Part shown: positions 39,206 through 51,788 of the stretch, one piece after another
Layout: each line of letters opens with the position of its first letter
How positions within the stretch are numbered: position 1 is the stretch's first letter
Assembly: GCA_032718475.1 (NCBI GenBank)
Contig: JAUCBJ010003385.1
Span: 43,825-107,824, forward strand
DNA from: Nemertoderma westbladi
Taxonomy: Eukaryota; Xenacoelomorpha; Nemertodermatida; Nemertodermatidae
Length of the DNA: 64,000 bases
Direction of reading: 5' to 3'
Notes under the pieces: model-generated
Databases searched by the model: none
What the model was told of the DNA's origin: nothing
What the model saw: only the letters and a program-made list of their open reading frames with translations
Translations under genes and position numbers: made by a program

Positions 39206-42200
39206 CTATAGAAACTAACCCGCAACCTATAGAAACTCACCCGCCACCTATAGAAACTCACCATCAACCTATAGAAACTCACCCGCAACCTATAGAAACT
39301 CACCATCAACCTATAGAAACTCACCCGCAACCTATAGAAACTCACCCGCAACCTATAGAAACTCACCCGCAACCTATAGAAACTCACCGCAACCTATAGA
39401 AACTCACCCGCAACCTATAGAAACTCACCCGCAACCTATAGAAACTCACCCGCAACCTATAGAAACTCACCCGCAACCTATAGAAACTCACCCGCAACCT
39501 ATAGAAACTCACCCGCAACCTATAGAAACTCACCCGCAACCTATAGAAACTCACCCGCAACCTATAGAAACTCACCGCAACCTATAGAAACTCACCCACA
39601 ACCTATAGAAACTCACCCGCCACCTATAGAAACTCACCATCAACCTATAGAAACTCACCCGCAACCTATAGAAACTCACCATCAACCTATAGACACTCAC
39701 CCGCAACCTATAGAAACTCATCCGCAACCTATAGAAACTCACCGCAACCTATAGAAACTCACCCGCAACCTATAGAAACTCACCCGCAACCTATAGAAAC
39801 TCACCCGCAACCTATAGAAACTCACCCGCAACCTATAGAAACTCACCCGCAACCTATAGAAACTCACCCGCAACCTATAGAAACTCACCCGCAACCTATA
39901 GAAACTCACCCGCAACCTATAGAAACTCACCGCAACCTATAGAAACTCACCGCAACCTATAGAAACTCACCCGCAACCTATAGAAACTCACCCGCAACCT
40001 ATAGAAACTCACCGCAACCTATAGAAACTCACCCGCAACCTATAGAAACTCACCGCAACCTATAGAAACTCACCCACAACCTATAGAAACTCACCCGCAA
40101 CCTATAGAAACTCACCGCAACCTATAGAAACTCACCGCAACCTATAGAAACTCACCCACAACCTATAGAAACTCACCATCAACGTATAGAAACTCACCCG
40201 CAACCTATAGAAACTCACCCGCAACCTATAGAAACTCACCCGCAACCTATAGAAACTCACCCGCAACCTATAGAAACTCACCGCAACCTATAGAAACTCA
40301 CCCACAACCTATAGAAACTCACCCGCAACCTATAGAAACTCACCCGCAACCTATAGAAACTCACCCGCAACCTATAGAAACTCACCGCAACCTATAGAAA
40401 CTCACCCGCAACCTATAGAAACTCACCCGCAACCTATAGACACTCACCCGCAACCTATAGAAACTCACCCGCAACCTATAGAAACTCACCCGCAACCTAT
40501 AGAAACTCACCCGCAACCTATAGAAACTCACCCGCAACCTATAGACACTCACCCGCAACCTATAGAAACTCACCCGCAACCTATAGAAACTCACCCGCAC
40601 GTATAGAAACTCACCCGCAACATATAGAAACTCACCCGCAACCTATAGAAACTCACCCACAACCTATAGAAACTCACCCGCAACCTATAGAAACTCACCC
40701 GCAACCTATAGAAACTCACCCGCAACCTATAGAAGCTCACCCGCAACCTATAGAAGCTCACCCGCAACCTATAGACACTCACCCGCAACCTATAGAAACT
40801 CATCCGCAACCTATAGAAACTCACCCGCAACCTATAGAAACTCACCCGCACGTATAGAAACTCACCCGCAACCTATAGAAACTCACCCGCAACCTATAGA
40901 CACTCACCCGCAACCTATAGATACTCACCCGCAACCTATAGAAACTCACCCGCAACCTATAGAAACTCACCCGCACGTATAGAAACTCACCCGCAACATA
41001 TAGAAACTCACCCGCAACCTATAGACACTCACCCGCAACCTATAGAAACTCATCCGCAACCTATAGAAACTCAACCGCAACCTATAGAAACTCACCCGCA
41101 ACCTATAGAAACTCACACGCAACCTATAGAAACTAACCCGCAACCTATAGAAACTAACCCGCAACCTATAGAAACTCACCGCAACCTATAGAAACTCACC
41201 ATCAACCTATAGAAACTCACCCGCAACCTATAGAAACTCACCCGCAACCTATAGAAACTCACCCGCAACCTATAGACACTCACCCGCAACCTATAGAAAC
41301 TCACCCGCAACCTATAGAAACTCACCCGCAACCTATAGAAACTCACCCGCAACCTATAGAAACTCACCCGCAACCTATAGAAACTCACCGCAACCTATAG
41401 AAACTCACCCGCAACCTATAGAAACTCATCCGCAACCTATAGAAACTCACCCGCAACCTATAGAAACTCACCGCAACCTATAGAAACTCACCATCAACCT
41501 ATAGAAACTCACCCGCAACCTATAGAAACTCACCCGCAACCTATAGAAACTCACCCGCAACCTATAGACACTCACCCGCAACCTATAGAAACTCATCCGC
41601 AACCTATAGAAACTCAACCGCAACCTATAGAAACTCACCCGCAACCTATAGAAACTCACCATCAACCTATAGAAACTCACCCGCAACCTATAGAAACTCA
41701 CCCGCAACCTATAGAAACTCACCCGCAACCTATAGACACTCACCCGCAACCTATAGAAACTCATCCGCAACCTATAGAAACTCAACCGCAACCTATAGAA
41801 ACTCACCCGCAACCTATAGAAACTCACACGCAACCTATAGAAACTAACCCGCAACCTATAGAAACTAACCCGCAACCTATAGAAACTCACCGCAACCTAT
41901 AGAAACTCACCCGCAACCTATAGAAACTCACCCGCAACCTATAGACACTCACCCGCAACCTATAGAAACTCATCCGCAACCTATAGAAACTCAACCGCAA
42001 CCTATAGAAACTCACACGCAACCTATAGAAACTCACCCGCAACCTATAGAAACTCACCCGCAACCTATAGACACTCACCCGCAACCTATAGAAACTCATC
42101 CGCAACCTATAGAAACTCACCCGCAACCTATAGAAACTCACCCGCAACCTATAGACACTCACCCGCAACCTATAGAAACTCATCCGCAACCTATAGAAAC

Positions 42201-45200
42201 TCAACCGCAACCTATAGAAACTCACCCGCAACCTATAGAAACTCACACGCAACCTATAGAAACTCACCCACAACCTATAGAAACTAACCCGCAACCTATA
42301 GAAACTAACCCGCAACCTATAGAAACTCACCCGCAACCTATAGAAACTAACCCGCAACCTATAGAAACTCACCCACAACCTATAGAAACTCACCCGCAAC
42401 CTATAGAAACTCACACGCAACCTATAGAAACTCACCCACAACCTATAGAAACTAACCCGCAACCTATAGAAACTAACCCGCAACCTATAGAAACTCACCG
42501 CAACCTATAGAAACTCACCATCAACCTATAGAAACTCACCCGCAACCTATAGAAACTCACCCGCAACCTATAGACACTCACCCGCAACCTATAGAAACTC
42601 ATCCGCAACCTATAGAAACTCAACCGCAACCTATAGAAACTCACCCGCAACCTATAGAAACTCACACGCAACCTATAGAAACTCACCCACAACCTATAGA
42701 AACTAACCCGCAACCTATAGAAACTAACCCGCAACCTATAGAAACTCACCCGCAACCTATAGAAACTCACCCGCAACCTATAGAAACTAACCCGCAACCT
42801 ATAGAAACTCACCCGCAACCTATAGACACTCACCCGCAACCTATAGAAACTCACCCGCAACCTATAGAAACTCACCCGCAACCTATAGAAACTCACCCGC
42901 AACCTATAGAAACTCATCCGCAACCTATAGAAACTCAACCGCAACCTATAGAAACTCACCCGCAACCTATAGAAACTCACACGCAACCTATAGAAACTCA
43001 CCCACAACCTATAGAAACTAACCCGCAACCTATAGAAACTAACCCGCAACCTATAGAAACTCACCCGCAACCTATAGAAACTCACCCGCAACCTATAGAA
43101 ACTAACCCGCAACCTATAGAAACTCACCCGCAACCTATAGACACTCACCCGCAACCTATAGAAACTCACCCGCAACCTATAGAAACTAACCCGCAACCTA
43201 TAGAAACTAACCCGCAACCTATAGAAACTAACCCGCAACCTATAGAAACTAACCGCAACCTATAGACACTCACCCGCAACCTATAGAAACTCACCCGCAA
43301 CCTATAGAAACTCACCCGCAACCTATAGACACTCACCCGCAACCTATAGAAACTCACCCGCAACCTATAGAAACTAACCCGCAACCTATAGAAACTAACC
43401 CGCAACCTATAGAAACTAACCCGCAACCTATAGAAACTCACCCGCAACCTATAGAAACTCACCATCAACCTATAGAAACTCACCCGCAACCTATAGAAAC
43501 TCACCCGCAACCTATAGAAACTCACCCGCAACCTATAGACACTCACCCGCAACCTATAGAAACTCACCCGCAACCTATAGAAACTCACCCGCAACCTATA
43601 GAAACTAACCCGCAACCTATAGAAACTAACCCGCAACCTATAGAAACTCAACCGCAACCTATAGAAACTCACCCGCAACCTATAGAAACTCACACGCAAC
43701 CTATAGAAACTCACCCACAACCTATAGAAACTAACCCGCAACCTATAGAAACTAACCCGCAACCTATAGAAACTAACCCGCAACCTATAGACACTCACCC
43801 GCAACCTATAGAAACTCATCCGCAACCTATAGAAACTCAACCGCAACCTATAGAAACTCACCCGCAACCTATAGAAACTCACACGCAACCTATAGAAACT
43901 CACCCACAACCTATAGAAACTAACCCGCAACCTATAGAAACTAACCCACAACCTATAGAAACTCACCCACAACCTATAGAAACTAACCCGCAACCTATAG
44001 AAACTAACCCGCAACCTATAGAAACTCACCCGCAACCTATAGAAACTCACCCGCAACCTATAGAAACTCACACGCAACCTATAGAAACTCACCGCAACCT
44101 ATAGAAACTCACCCGCAACCTATAGAAACTCACCCGCAACCTATAGAAACTAACCGCAACCTATAGAAACTCACCGCAACCTATAGAAACTCACCATCAA
44201 CCTATAGAAACTCACCGCAACCTATAGAAACTCACCATCAACCTATAGAAACTCACCCGCAACCTATAGAAACTCACCCGCAACCTATAGAAACTCACCC
44301 GCAACCTATAGAAACTCACCGCAACCTATAGAAACTCACCCACAACCTATAGAAACTCAACCGCAACCTATAGAAACTCACCATCAACCTATAGAAACTC
44401 ACCGCAACCTATAGAAACTCACCCACAACCTATAGAAACTCATCCGCAACCTATAGAAACTAACCCGCAACCTATAGAAACTAACCCGCAACCTATAGAA
44501 ACTCAACCGCAACCTATAGAAACTCACCCGCAACCTATAGAAACTCACACGCAACCTATAGAAACTCACCCACAACCTATAGAAACTAACCCGCAACCTA
44601 TAGAAACTAACCCGCAACCTATAGAAACTCACCCGCAACCTATAGACACTCACCCGCAACCTATAGAAACTCATCCGCAACCTATAGAAACTCAACCGCA
44701 ACCTATAGAAACTCACCCGCAACCTATAGAAACTCACACGCAACCTATAGAAACTCACCCACAACCTATAGAAACTAACCCGCAACCTATAGAAACTAAC
44801 CCACAACCTATAGAAACTCACCCACAACCTATAGAAACTAACCCGCAACCTATAGAAACTAACCCGCAACCTATAGAAACTCACCGCAACCTATAGAAAC
44901 TCACCATCAACCTATAGAAACTCACCGCAACCTATAGAAACTCACCATCAACCTATAGAAACTCACCCGCAACCTATAGAAACTCACCCGCAACCTATAG
45001 AAACTCACCCGCAACCTATAGACACTCACCCGCAACCTATAGAAACTCATCCGCAACCTATAGAAACTAACCCGCAACCTATAGAAACTAACCCGCAACC
45101 TATAGAAACTCAACCGCAACCTATAGAAACTCACCCGCAACCTATAGAAACTCACACGCAACCTATAGAAACTCACCCACAACCTATAGAAACTAACCCG

Positions 45201-48200
45201 CAACCTATAGAAACTAACCCGCAACCTATAGAAACTCACCCGCAACCTATAGACACTCACCCGCAACCTATAGAAACTCATCCGCAACCTATAGAAACTC
45301 AACCGCAACCTATAGAAACTCACCCGCAACCTATAGAAACTCACACGCAACCTATAGAAACTCACCCACAACCTATAGAAACTAACCCGCAACCTATAGA
45401 AACTAACCCACAACCTATAGAAACTCATCCGCAACCTATAGAAACTAACCCGCAACCTATAGAAACTAACCCGCAACCTATAGAAACTCAACCGCAACCT
45501 ATAGAAACTCACCCGCAACCTATAGAAACTCACACGCAACCTATAGAAACTCACCCACAACCTATAGAAACTAACCCGCAACCTATAGAAACTAACCCGC
45601 AACCTATAGAAACTCACCCGCAACCTATAGACACTCACCCGCAACCTATAGAAACTCATCCGCAACCTATAGAAACTCAACCGCAACCTATAGAAACTCA
45701 CCCGCAACCTATAGAAACTCACACGCAACCTATAGAAACTCACCCACAACCTATAGAAACTAACCCGCAACCTATAGAAACTAACCCACAACCTATAGAA
45801 ACTCACCCACAACCTATAGAAACTAACCCGCAACCTATAGAAACTAACCCGCAACCTATAGAAACTCACCGCAACCTATAGAAACTCACCATCAACCTAT
45901 AGAAACTCACCGCAACCTATAGAAACTCACCATCAACCTATAGAAACTCACCCGCAACCTATAGAAACTCACCCGCAACCTATAGAAACTCACCCGCAAC
46001 CTATAGACACTCACCCGCAACCTATAGAAACTCATCCGCAACCTATAGAAACTAACCCGCAACCTATAGAAACTCACCCGCAACCTATAGAAACTCACCA
46101 TCAACCTATAGAAACTCACCCGCAACCTATAGAAACTCACCCACAACCTATAGAAACTCACCCGCAACCTATAGACACTCACCCGCAACCTATAGAAACT
46201 CACCCGCAACCTATAGAAACTCACCCGCAACCTATAGAAACTAACCCGCAACCTATAGAAACTAACCCGCAACCTATAGAAACTCAACCGCAACCTATAG
46301 AAACTCACCCGCAACCTATAGAAACTCACACGCAACCTATAGAAACTCACCCACAACCTATAGAAACTAACCCGCAACCTATAGAAACTAACCCGCAACC
46401 TATAGAAACTAACCCGCAACCTATAGACACTCACCCGCAACCTATAGAAACTCATCCGCAACCTATAGAAACTCAACCGCAACCTATAGAAACTCACCCG
46501 CAACCTATAGAAACTCACACGCAACCTATAGAAACTCACCCACAACCTATAGAAACTAACCCGCAACCTATAGAAACTAACCCACAACCTATAGAAACTC
46601 ACCCACAACCTATAGAAACTAACCCGCAACCTATAGAAACTAACCCGCAACCTATAGAAACTCACCCGCAACCTATAGAAACTCACCCGCAACCTATAGA
46701 AACTCACACGCAACCTATAGAAACTCACCGCAACCTATAGAAACTCACCCGCAACCTATAGAAACTCACCCGCAACCTATAGAAACTAACCGCAACCTAT
46801 AGAAACTCACCGCAACCTATAGAAACTCACCATCAACCTATAGAAACTCACCGCAACCTATAGAAACTCACCATCAACCTATAGAAACTCACCCGCAACC
46901 TATAGAAACTCACCCGCAACCTATAGAAACTCACCCGCAACCTATAGAAACTCACCGCAACCTATAGAAACTCACCCACAACCTATAGAAACTCAACCGC
47001 AACCTATAGAAACTCACCATCAACCTATAGAAACTCACCGCAACCTATAGAAACTCACCCACAACCTATAGAAACTCATCCGCAACCTATAGAAACTAAC
47101 CCGCAACCTATAGAAACTAACCCGCAACCTATAGAAACTCAACCGCAACCTATAGAAACTCACCCGCAACCTATAGAAACTCACACGCAACCTATAGAAA
47201 CTCACCCACAACCTATAGAAACTAACCCGCAACCTATAGAAACTAACCCGCAACCTATAGAAACTCACCCGCAACCTATAGACACTCACCCGCAACCTAT
47301 AGAAACTCATCCGCAACCTATAGAAACTCAACCGCAACCTATAGAAACTCACCCGCAACCTATAGAAACTCACACGCAACCTATAGAAACTCACCCACAA
47401 CCTATAGAAACTAACCCGCAACCTATAGAAACTAACCCACAACCTATAGAAACTCACCCACAACCTATAGAAACTAACCCGCAACCTATAGAAACTAACC
47501 CGCAACCTATAGAAACTCACCGCAACCTATAGAAACTCACCATCAACCTATAGAAACTCACCGCAACCTATAGAAACTCACCATCAACCTATAGAAACTC
47601 ACCCGCAACCTATAGAAACTCACCCGCAACCTATAGAAACTCACCCGCAACCTATAGACACTCACCCGCAACCTATAGAAACTCATCCGCAACCTATAGA
47701 AACTAACCCGCAACCTATAGAAACTAACCCGCAACCTATAGAAACTCAACCGCAACCTATAGAAACTCACCCGCAACCTATAGAAACTCACACGCAACCT
47801 ATAGAAACTCACCCACAACCTATAGAAACTAACCCGCAACCTATAGAAACTAACCCGCAACCTATAGAAACTCACCCGCAACCTATAGACACTCACCCGC
47901 AACCTATAGAAACTCATCCGCAACCTATAGAAACTCAACCGCAACCTATAGAAACTCACCCGCAACCTATAGAAACTCACACGCAACCTATAGAAACTCA
48001 CCCACAACCTATAGAAACTAACCCGCAACCTATAGAAACTAACCCACAACCTATAGAAACTCATCCGCAACCTATAGAAACTAACCCGCAACCTATAGAA
48101 ACTAACCCGCAACCTATAGAAACTCAACCGCAACCTATAGAAACTCACCCGCAACCTATAGAAACTCACACGCAACCTATAGAAACTCACCCACAACCTA

Positions 48201-49150
48201 TAGAAACTAACCCGCAACCTATAGAAACTAACCCGCAACCTATAGAAACTCACCCGCAACCTATAGACACTCACCCGCAACCTATAGAAACTCATCCGCA
48301 ACCTATAGAAACTCAACCGCAACCTATAGAAACTCACCCGCAACCTATAGAAACTCACACGCAACCTATAGAAACTCACCCACAACCTATAGAAACTAAC
48401 CCGCAACCTATAGAAACTAACCCACAACCTATAGAAACTCACCCACAACCTATAGAAACTAACCCGCAACCTATAGAAACTAACCCGCAACCTATAGAAA
48501 CTCACCGCAACCTATAGAAACTCACCATCAACCTATAGAAACTCACCGCAACCTATAGAAACTCACCATCAACCTATAGAAACTCACCCGCAACCTATAG
48601 AAACTCACCCGCAACCTATAGAAACTCACCCGCAACCTATAGACACTCACCCGCAACCTATAGAAACTCATCCGCAACCTATAGAAACTCAACCGCAACC
48701 TATAGAAACTCACCCGCAATCTATAGAAACTCACACGCAACCTATAGAAACTAACCCGCAACCTATAGAAACTAACCCGCAACCTATAGAAACTCACCGC
48801 AACCTATAGAAACTCACCATCAACCTATAGAAACTCACCCGCAACCTATAGAAACTCACCCGCAACCTATAGAAACTCACCCGCAACCTATAGACACTCA
48901 CCCGCAACCTATAGAAACTCACCCGCAACCTATAGAAACTCACCCGCAACCTATAGAAACTCACCCGCAACCTATAGAAACTCACCCGCAACCTATAGAA
49001 ACTCACCGCAACCTATAGAAACTCACCCGCAACCTATAGAAACTCACCCGCAACCTATAGAAACTCACCCGCAACCTATAGAAACTCACCCGCAACCTAT
49101 AGAAACTCACCCGCCACCTATAGACACTCACCCGCAACCTATAGAAACTC
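39206..49150. repeat. Satellite B: 21-bp tandem repeat array, about 474 copies
   Basis: The unit is CTATAGAAACTCACCCGCAA plus C, repeated over nearly 10 kb. Variants include CTAACCCG, CTCATCCG, CTCAACCG, CTCACACG, CTCACCCACA, CTCACCATCA and GACACTC for GAAACTC. A recurrent 20-bp form has lost one C (CTCACCGCA). Since 21 is seven codons, three of the six consensus frames have no stop. The minus strand reads as VSFYRLR heptads, the plus strand as ETHPQPI or YRNSPAT. Each 20-bp unit shifts the frame, which is why the apparent minus-strand proteins (up to 315 residues) start and stop at those units. These frames are best read as by-products of the period, not as genes. Both edges lie in the window: 39206 after an A-rich run, and about 49150 next to CCCGTTTCTC. 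Confidence 0.97.
43440..48690. repeat. 2636-bp tandem duplication inside satellite B, with a nested 189-bp higher-order unit
   Basis: Reading-frame boundaries and variant patterns repeat at an offset of exactly 2636 bp: frame ends at 44092 and 46728, 44884 and 47520, 45869 and 48505. 2636 fits 126 units of which ten are 20 bp long. The copies are about 43440-46055 and 46076-48690 and differ only rarely (CCGCAAC at 43505 against CCACAAC at 46141). Inside them the marker CTCACACG recurs every 189 bp (nine units), for example near 44547 and 44736, and near 45153, 45342, 45531 and 45720. Confidence 0.85.
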
Positions 49151-49521
49151 CCGTTTCTCTCCCTGTTGATGGCGGCGGCCTTCAACGACCGTCGTATTTT
49201 GCTATTCTGGGCGTTGCATATAAGATCGGAGAGAAGTCCGCACAGTTCGTTACACTCCACTGGCCGAGCTACTTCCCCAGAAAGTAACTGTTTGGCTCGA
49301 ACAGCCGTAGAATAAAACCTACCGCGAACAAACACATATCAATTAATTCATTAAAATATTTGTCAACCAAATATTATATATATTTAATGCTACCAAAAGG
49401 GACATAAAGTGAACATAACGTAACTCGGGCCCACCTGTGATTGGTGGATTTTCGCTCATAGAATAGGGCGCCCTCTATAGACACTCCGACGAATAATCCC
49501 TTACTTTTGCTGTACGTGAAT
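49151..49521. other. Unique flank of satellite B; possible promoter region of the COQ8-like gene
   Basis: About 370 bp of unique sequence between the satellite and a candidate first exon. It contains an inverted CCAAT box (ATTGG at 49440-49444) about 80 bp upstream of the candidate start, the palindrome AGGGCGCCCT near 49467, and CTATAGACACTC near 49477, which equals 12 bp of the satellite B unit. A plus-strand ATGGCGGCGGCC at 49169 opens a frame of about 48 codons with no recognisable domain. A minus-strand frame running from here into the satellite lacks an ATG. Confidence 0.4.
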
Positions 49522-49587
49522 ATGGCGCTGGGTGGGTTGCGAACTGCTAAATCACCTTCGGCACTCCTCCCAACGGGACCTAGGGAG
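49522..49587 (+). CDS. Candidate first coding exon (mitochondrial presequence-like) of the COQ8-like gene
   Basis: An ATG at 49522 opens 22 codons, MALGGLRTAKSPSALLPTGP then RE, which run straight into a good 5' splice site (AGGGAG|GTAAAA, intron starting at 49588). The peptide is basic, rich in Ala, Leu, Ser and Thr, and has no acidic residue until the last position, as expected of a mitochondrial presequence. The exon ends in phase 0. A phase-0 acceptor (GATATCAG at 50326-50333) would join it to RYCTSTSNG of the kinase frame, but that acceptor lacks a good pyrimidine tract. This model is inferred; the alternative is that translation simply starts at the ATG at 50286. Confidence 0.35.
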
Positions 49588-49794
49588 GTAAAACTCAAAG
49601 TCAGACTCAGAGGTCTCGTTTTTGTATATTGTGTTTGTCACCAACATTTAGCAATTAGACTAAGGTAATTTATTCTGAAATTATTGGTGAATTGATATTG
49701 CAAGTAAGTAAGCCAGCTTATTAGAAAGTAAGCCATGGTAATATACGGTGTGGAGGGAAATTCAAATTTGTGCAAGTAAAAATATTAGTTATCG

Positions 49795-49963
49795 ATATTG
49801 CCTTGGTTCCCATTTATCGACCACTGAAGGATGAAAGCCAGGGTTGGGCCAGGCTGAAGCATTTAAAGCATTGTGCCCAAACAGTGCTGCCCCATCTAGG
49901 GATCGAAACAGGGCTTCCTAATTAGAAGCCCAGGAATGTCACCACTAGACCATACACACCCCC
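49795..49963 (-). mobile_element. tRNA-derived SINE
   Basis: Read on the minus strand, a tRNA-like head begins near 49963. It has a box A-like TGGTCTAGTGGT (49941-49952), an anticodon-arm hairpin with arms GGGCTTC and GAAGCCC around the 7-nt loop TAATTAG, and a box B-like TGTTTCGATCCC (49899-49910). It is followed by a non-tRNA body (GGGGCAGCACTG..., then GTCGATAAATGGGAACC near 49800). A tRNA-like pol III promoter with an unrelated body is the standard SINE layout. The 3' end is approximate. It lies between the candidate first exon and the main kinase exon. Confidence 0.75.
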
Positions 49964-50285
49964 AAATAGAACGTATTGGTGGGAAATTCAAATTGTCTAA
50001 GGAATTATCAATCCATTCAAGTAGGCCAATTAATTGCCGGGGCGGTAGGCCTATCAGCCTCTTCCTAATTTTCAATAATTGTCTATTTTCAATCCATTAA
50101 ACCCCAAATCAGTAGACATATTAGGATACAACGGCTGGGATTATAACTGTATAACTAGCCTTAATGAGGTAAATGTTATACCAGCGCATCAATCGTGGAG
50201 TTTATGAACTCTGTTTACGGTTTATTGTCCGTTGTTAAGGGATACTGGAGGACTGGGTTCTGGTATATAAATAAATAAATAAAAT

Positions 50286-51788
50286 ATGTACGTTGCTAAA
50301 CACCGACTACGGTGTAGTAACTGGGGATATCAGAGATACTGTACGTCCACGTCGAATGGTATCAATGGAAACACGAACTCAGCAAAACCGATGGCGAAAT
50401 TAAAACAACTGAAATCGCGCCCACCGCCCCCTCCAAGAACAGACGAGACACCTCTAGCGGGGGGAAGGGAACTCAACCCACGGGCGAGGGAACGCGCGGT
50501 CCCGGCCTCCCAACTGTCGCGACTCAGCCACTTCGCGTCGTTAGGGGGCGGCCTCGCGTGGGGGTCGCTAAGCAACGCGGCGAGTCGAGTGTTGGCGGGG
50601 CAACGACTGGACACAACGCTAGTGCTGAACGAGGCCAACGTTCGTCGGATAGTCGATACTCTGTGCGCCGTTAGAGGCGCGGCGCTCAAGATGGGACAGA
50701 TGCTGAGCATCCAGGACAACACGCTAGTGAGTGCGGAGCTGAGAGCGGCGTTCGAACGAGTGCGACAAAACGCAGATTACATGCCGCTACGACAACTAGA
50801 GGGCGTGATGCGCGGGGAGTTAGGGGAGAGTTGGAGGGAGAGATTCGGAAGGTTTGAGAACGTTCCGTTCGCGGCCGCGTCCATCGGGCAGGTTCACCGG
50901 GCGACCTCGACCGCAGGGGAACCCCTCGCGGTGAAGGTTCAGTACCCGGGGGTGGCTCGCAGTATCGACAGCGATCTGTGGAACCTGGGGAACCTGGTGG
51001 CGCCGTTCCTGCCCCGGGGATTGTACGTGGATCGGGTGATGGAAGTGGCGCGCGCCGAGTTGGTCTGGGAGACCGACTACCTGCGGGAGGCGGCGATGCA
51101 ACGCCGGATGGGCGAACTCCTCCGCGACGATCCCTTCCTCGCGGTGCCGCGGGTTCGGGACGAACTCTCCACGCGACTCCTCCTCACCTCGGAGCTCGCC
51201 GTCGGCGTCCCTTTGGACGCGACCACGGGACTCGATCAACCCACGCGCGATTGGCTCGCGGAGACCGTCTTACGTCTGTGTCTCCGGGAGCTGTTTGAGT
51301 TTCGAGTGATGCAGACCGATCCGAACTGGTCCAACTTCCTCTTCGACTCGGAGGCTCATCGGATCGTCCTCCTGGACTTCGGAGCGACTCGGGAGTTCGA
51401 GGAATCGTTCGTCGCCGACTACTTCCGGCTAATAAACGCCGCAGTTCATAGAGATTCCGATAAAGTGGTGGAGTATTCTAGAACTCTGGGTTTCCTAACG
51501 GGCTACGAGTCGTCAACTATGACAGAGACTCACGTCCAGGCTATAATGATACTGGGAGAGGCCTTCTCTCTGGAAGACCGCTTTGATTTCGGAGCGCAGT
51601 CCACAAGTAAACGAATTCTCTCTCTGGTACCCCGCATGGTAGAAGGCAGACTAACCCCGCCACCCAGGGAAACCTACTCTCTGCACAGGAAGATGAGTGG
51701 TGCCTTTATGCTTTGTACGCAAGTGAGAGCCAATATAAACTGCTCCACTATGTGGAAAGAATTAACAGCTAATTACAATGAAACGTAG
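50286..51788 (+). CDS. COQ8: COQ8/ADCK-type UbiB-family atypical kinase, mitochondrial
   Basis: This 500-residue protein has the COQ8/ADCK3 signature set. It shows the KxGQ motif (KMGQ, 135-138), the Ala-rich loop that replaces a glycine-rich loop (AAAS, 196-199), the nucleotide-site lysine (AVKVQYPGV, K217), the ExD motif (WETDY, E262 and D264), the catalytic loop DPNWSN (345-350) and the metal-binding DFG (364-366). It ends with the conserved HRKMSGAF region. Family members act on the matrix face of the inner membrane as ATPases that support the coenzyme Q biosynthesis complex. The first ~50 residues are basic and contain QRYCTSTS, resembling a presequence cleavage site. Length is close to yeast Coq8 (about 500) and shorter than human COQ8A. 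The ATG at 50286 has A at -3 and an in-frame TAA two codons upstream; a spliced start from 49522 is possible. The reading frame is much more GC-rich than its flanks and has no intron after residue 16. An ATTAAA at 51849 could serve as poly(A) signal. COQ8A versus COQ8B cannot be decided. Confidence 0.93.
   Translation: MYVAKHRLRCSNWGYQRYCTSTSNGINGNTNSAKPMAKLKQLKSRPPPPPRTDETPLAGGRELNPRARERAVPASQLSRLSHFASLGGGLAWGSLSNAASRVLAGQRLDTTLVLNEANVRRIVDTLCAVRGAALKMGQMLSIQDNTLVSAELRAAFERVRQNADYMPLRQLEGVMRGELGESWRERFGRFENVPFAAASIGQVHRATSTAGEPLAVKVQYPGVARSIDSDLWNLGNLVAPFLPRGLYVDRVMEVARAELVWETDYLREAAMQRRMGELLRDDPFLAVPRVRDELSTRLLLTSELAVGVPLDATTGLDQPTRDWLAETVLRLCLRELFEFRVMQTDPNWSNFLFDSEAHRIVLLDFGATREFEESFVADYFRLINAAVHRDSDKVVEYSRTLGFLTGYESSTMTETHVQAIMILGEAFSLEDRFDFGAQSTSKRILSLVPRMVEGRLTPPPRETYSLHRKMSGAFMLCTQVRANINCSTMWKELTANYNET

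Noticed and set aside
39193-49335. Long minus-strand reading frames of VSFYRLR heptads, up to 315 residues
   Set aside because: They follow from a 21-bp repeat without stop in that frame. Starts are mostly non-ATG and ends coincide with 20-bp units, so they are not genes.
49003-49335. Minus-strand frame that runs from unique sequence into satellite B
   Set aside because: It has no ATG in frame (it opens with GTG), no recognised domain, and half its length is satellite.
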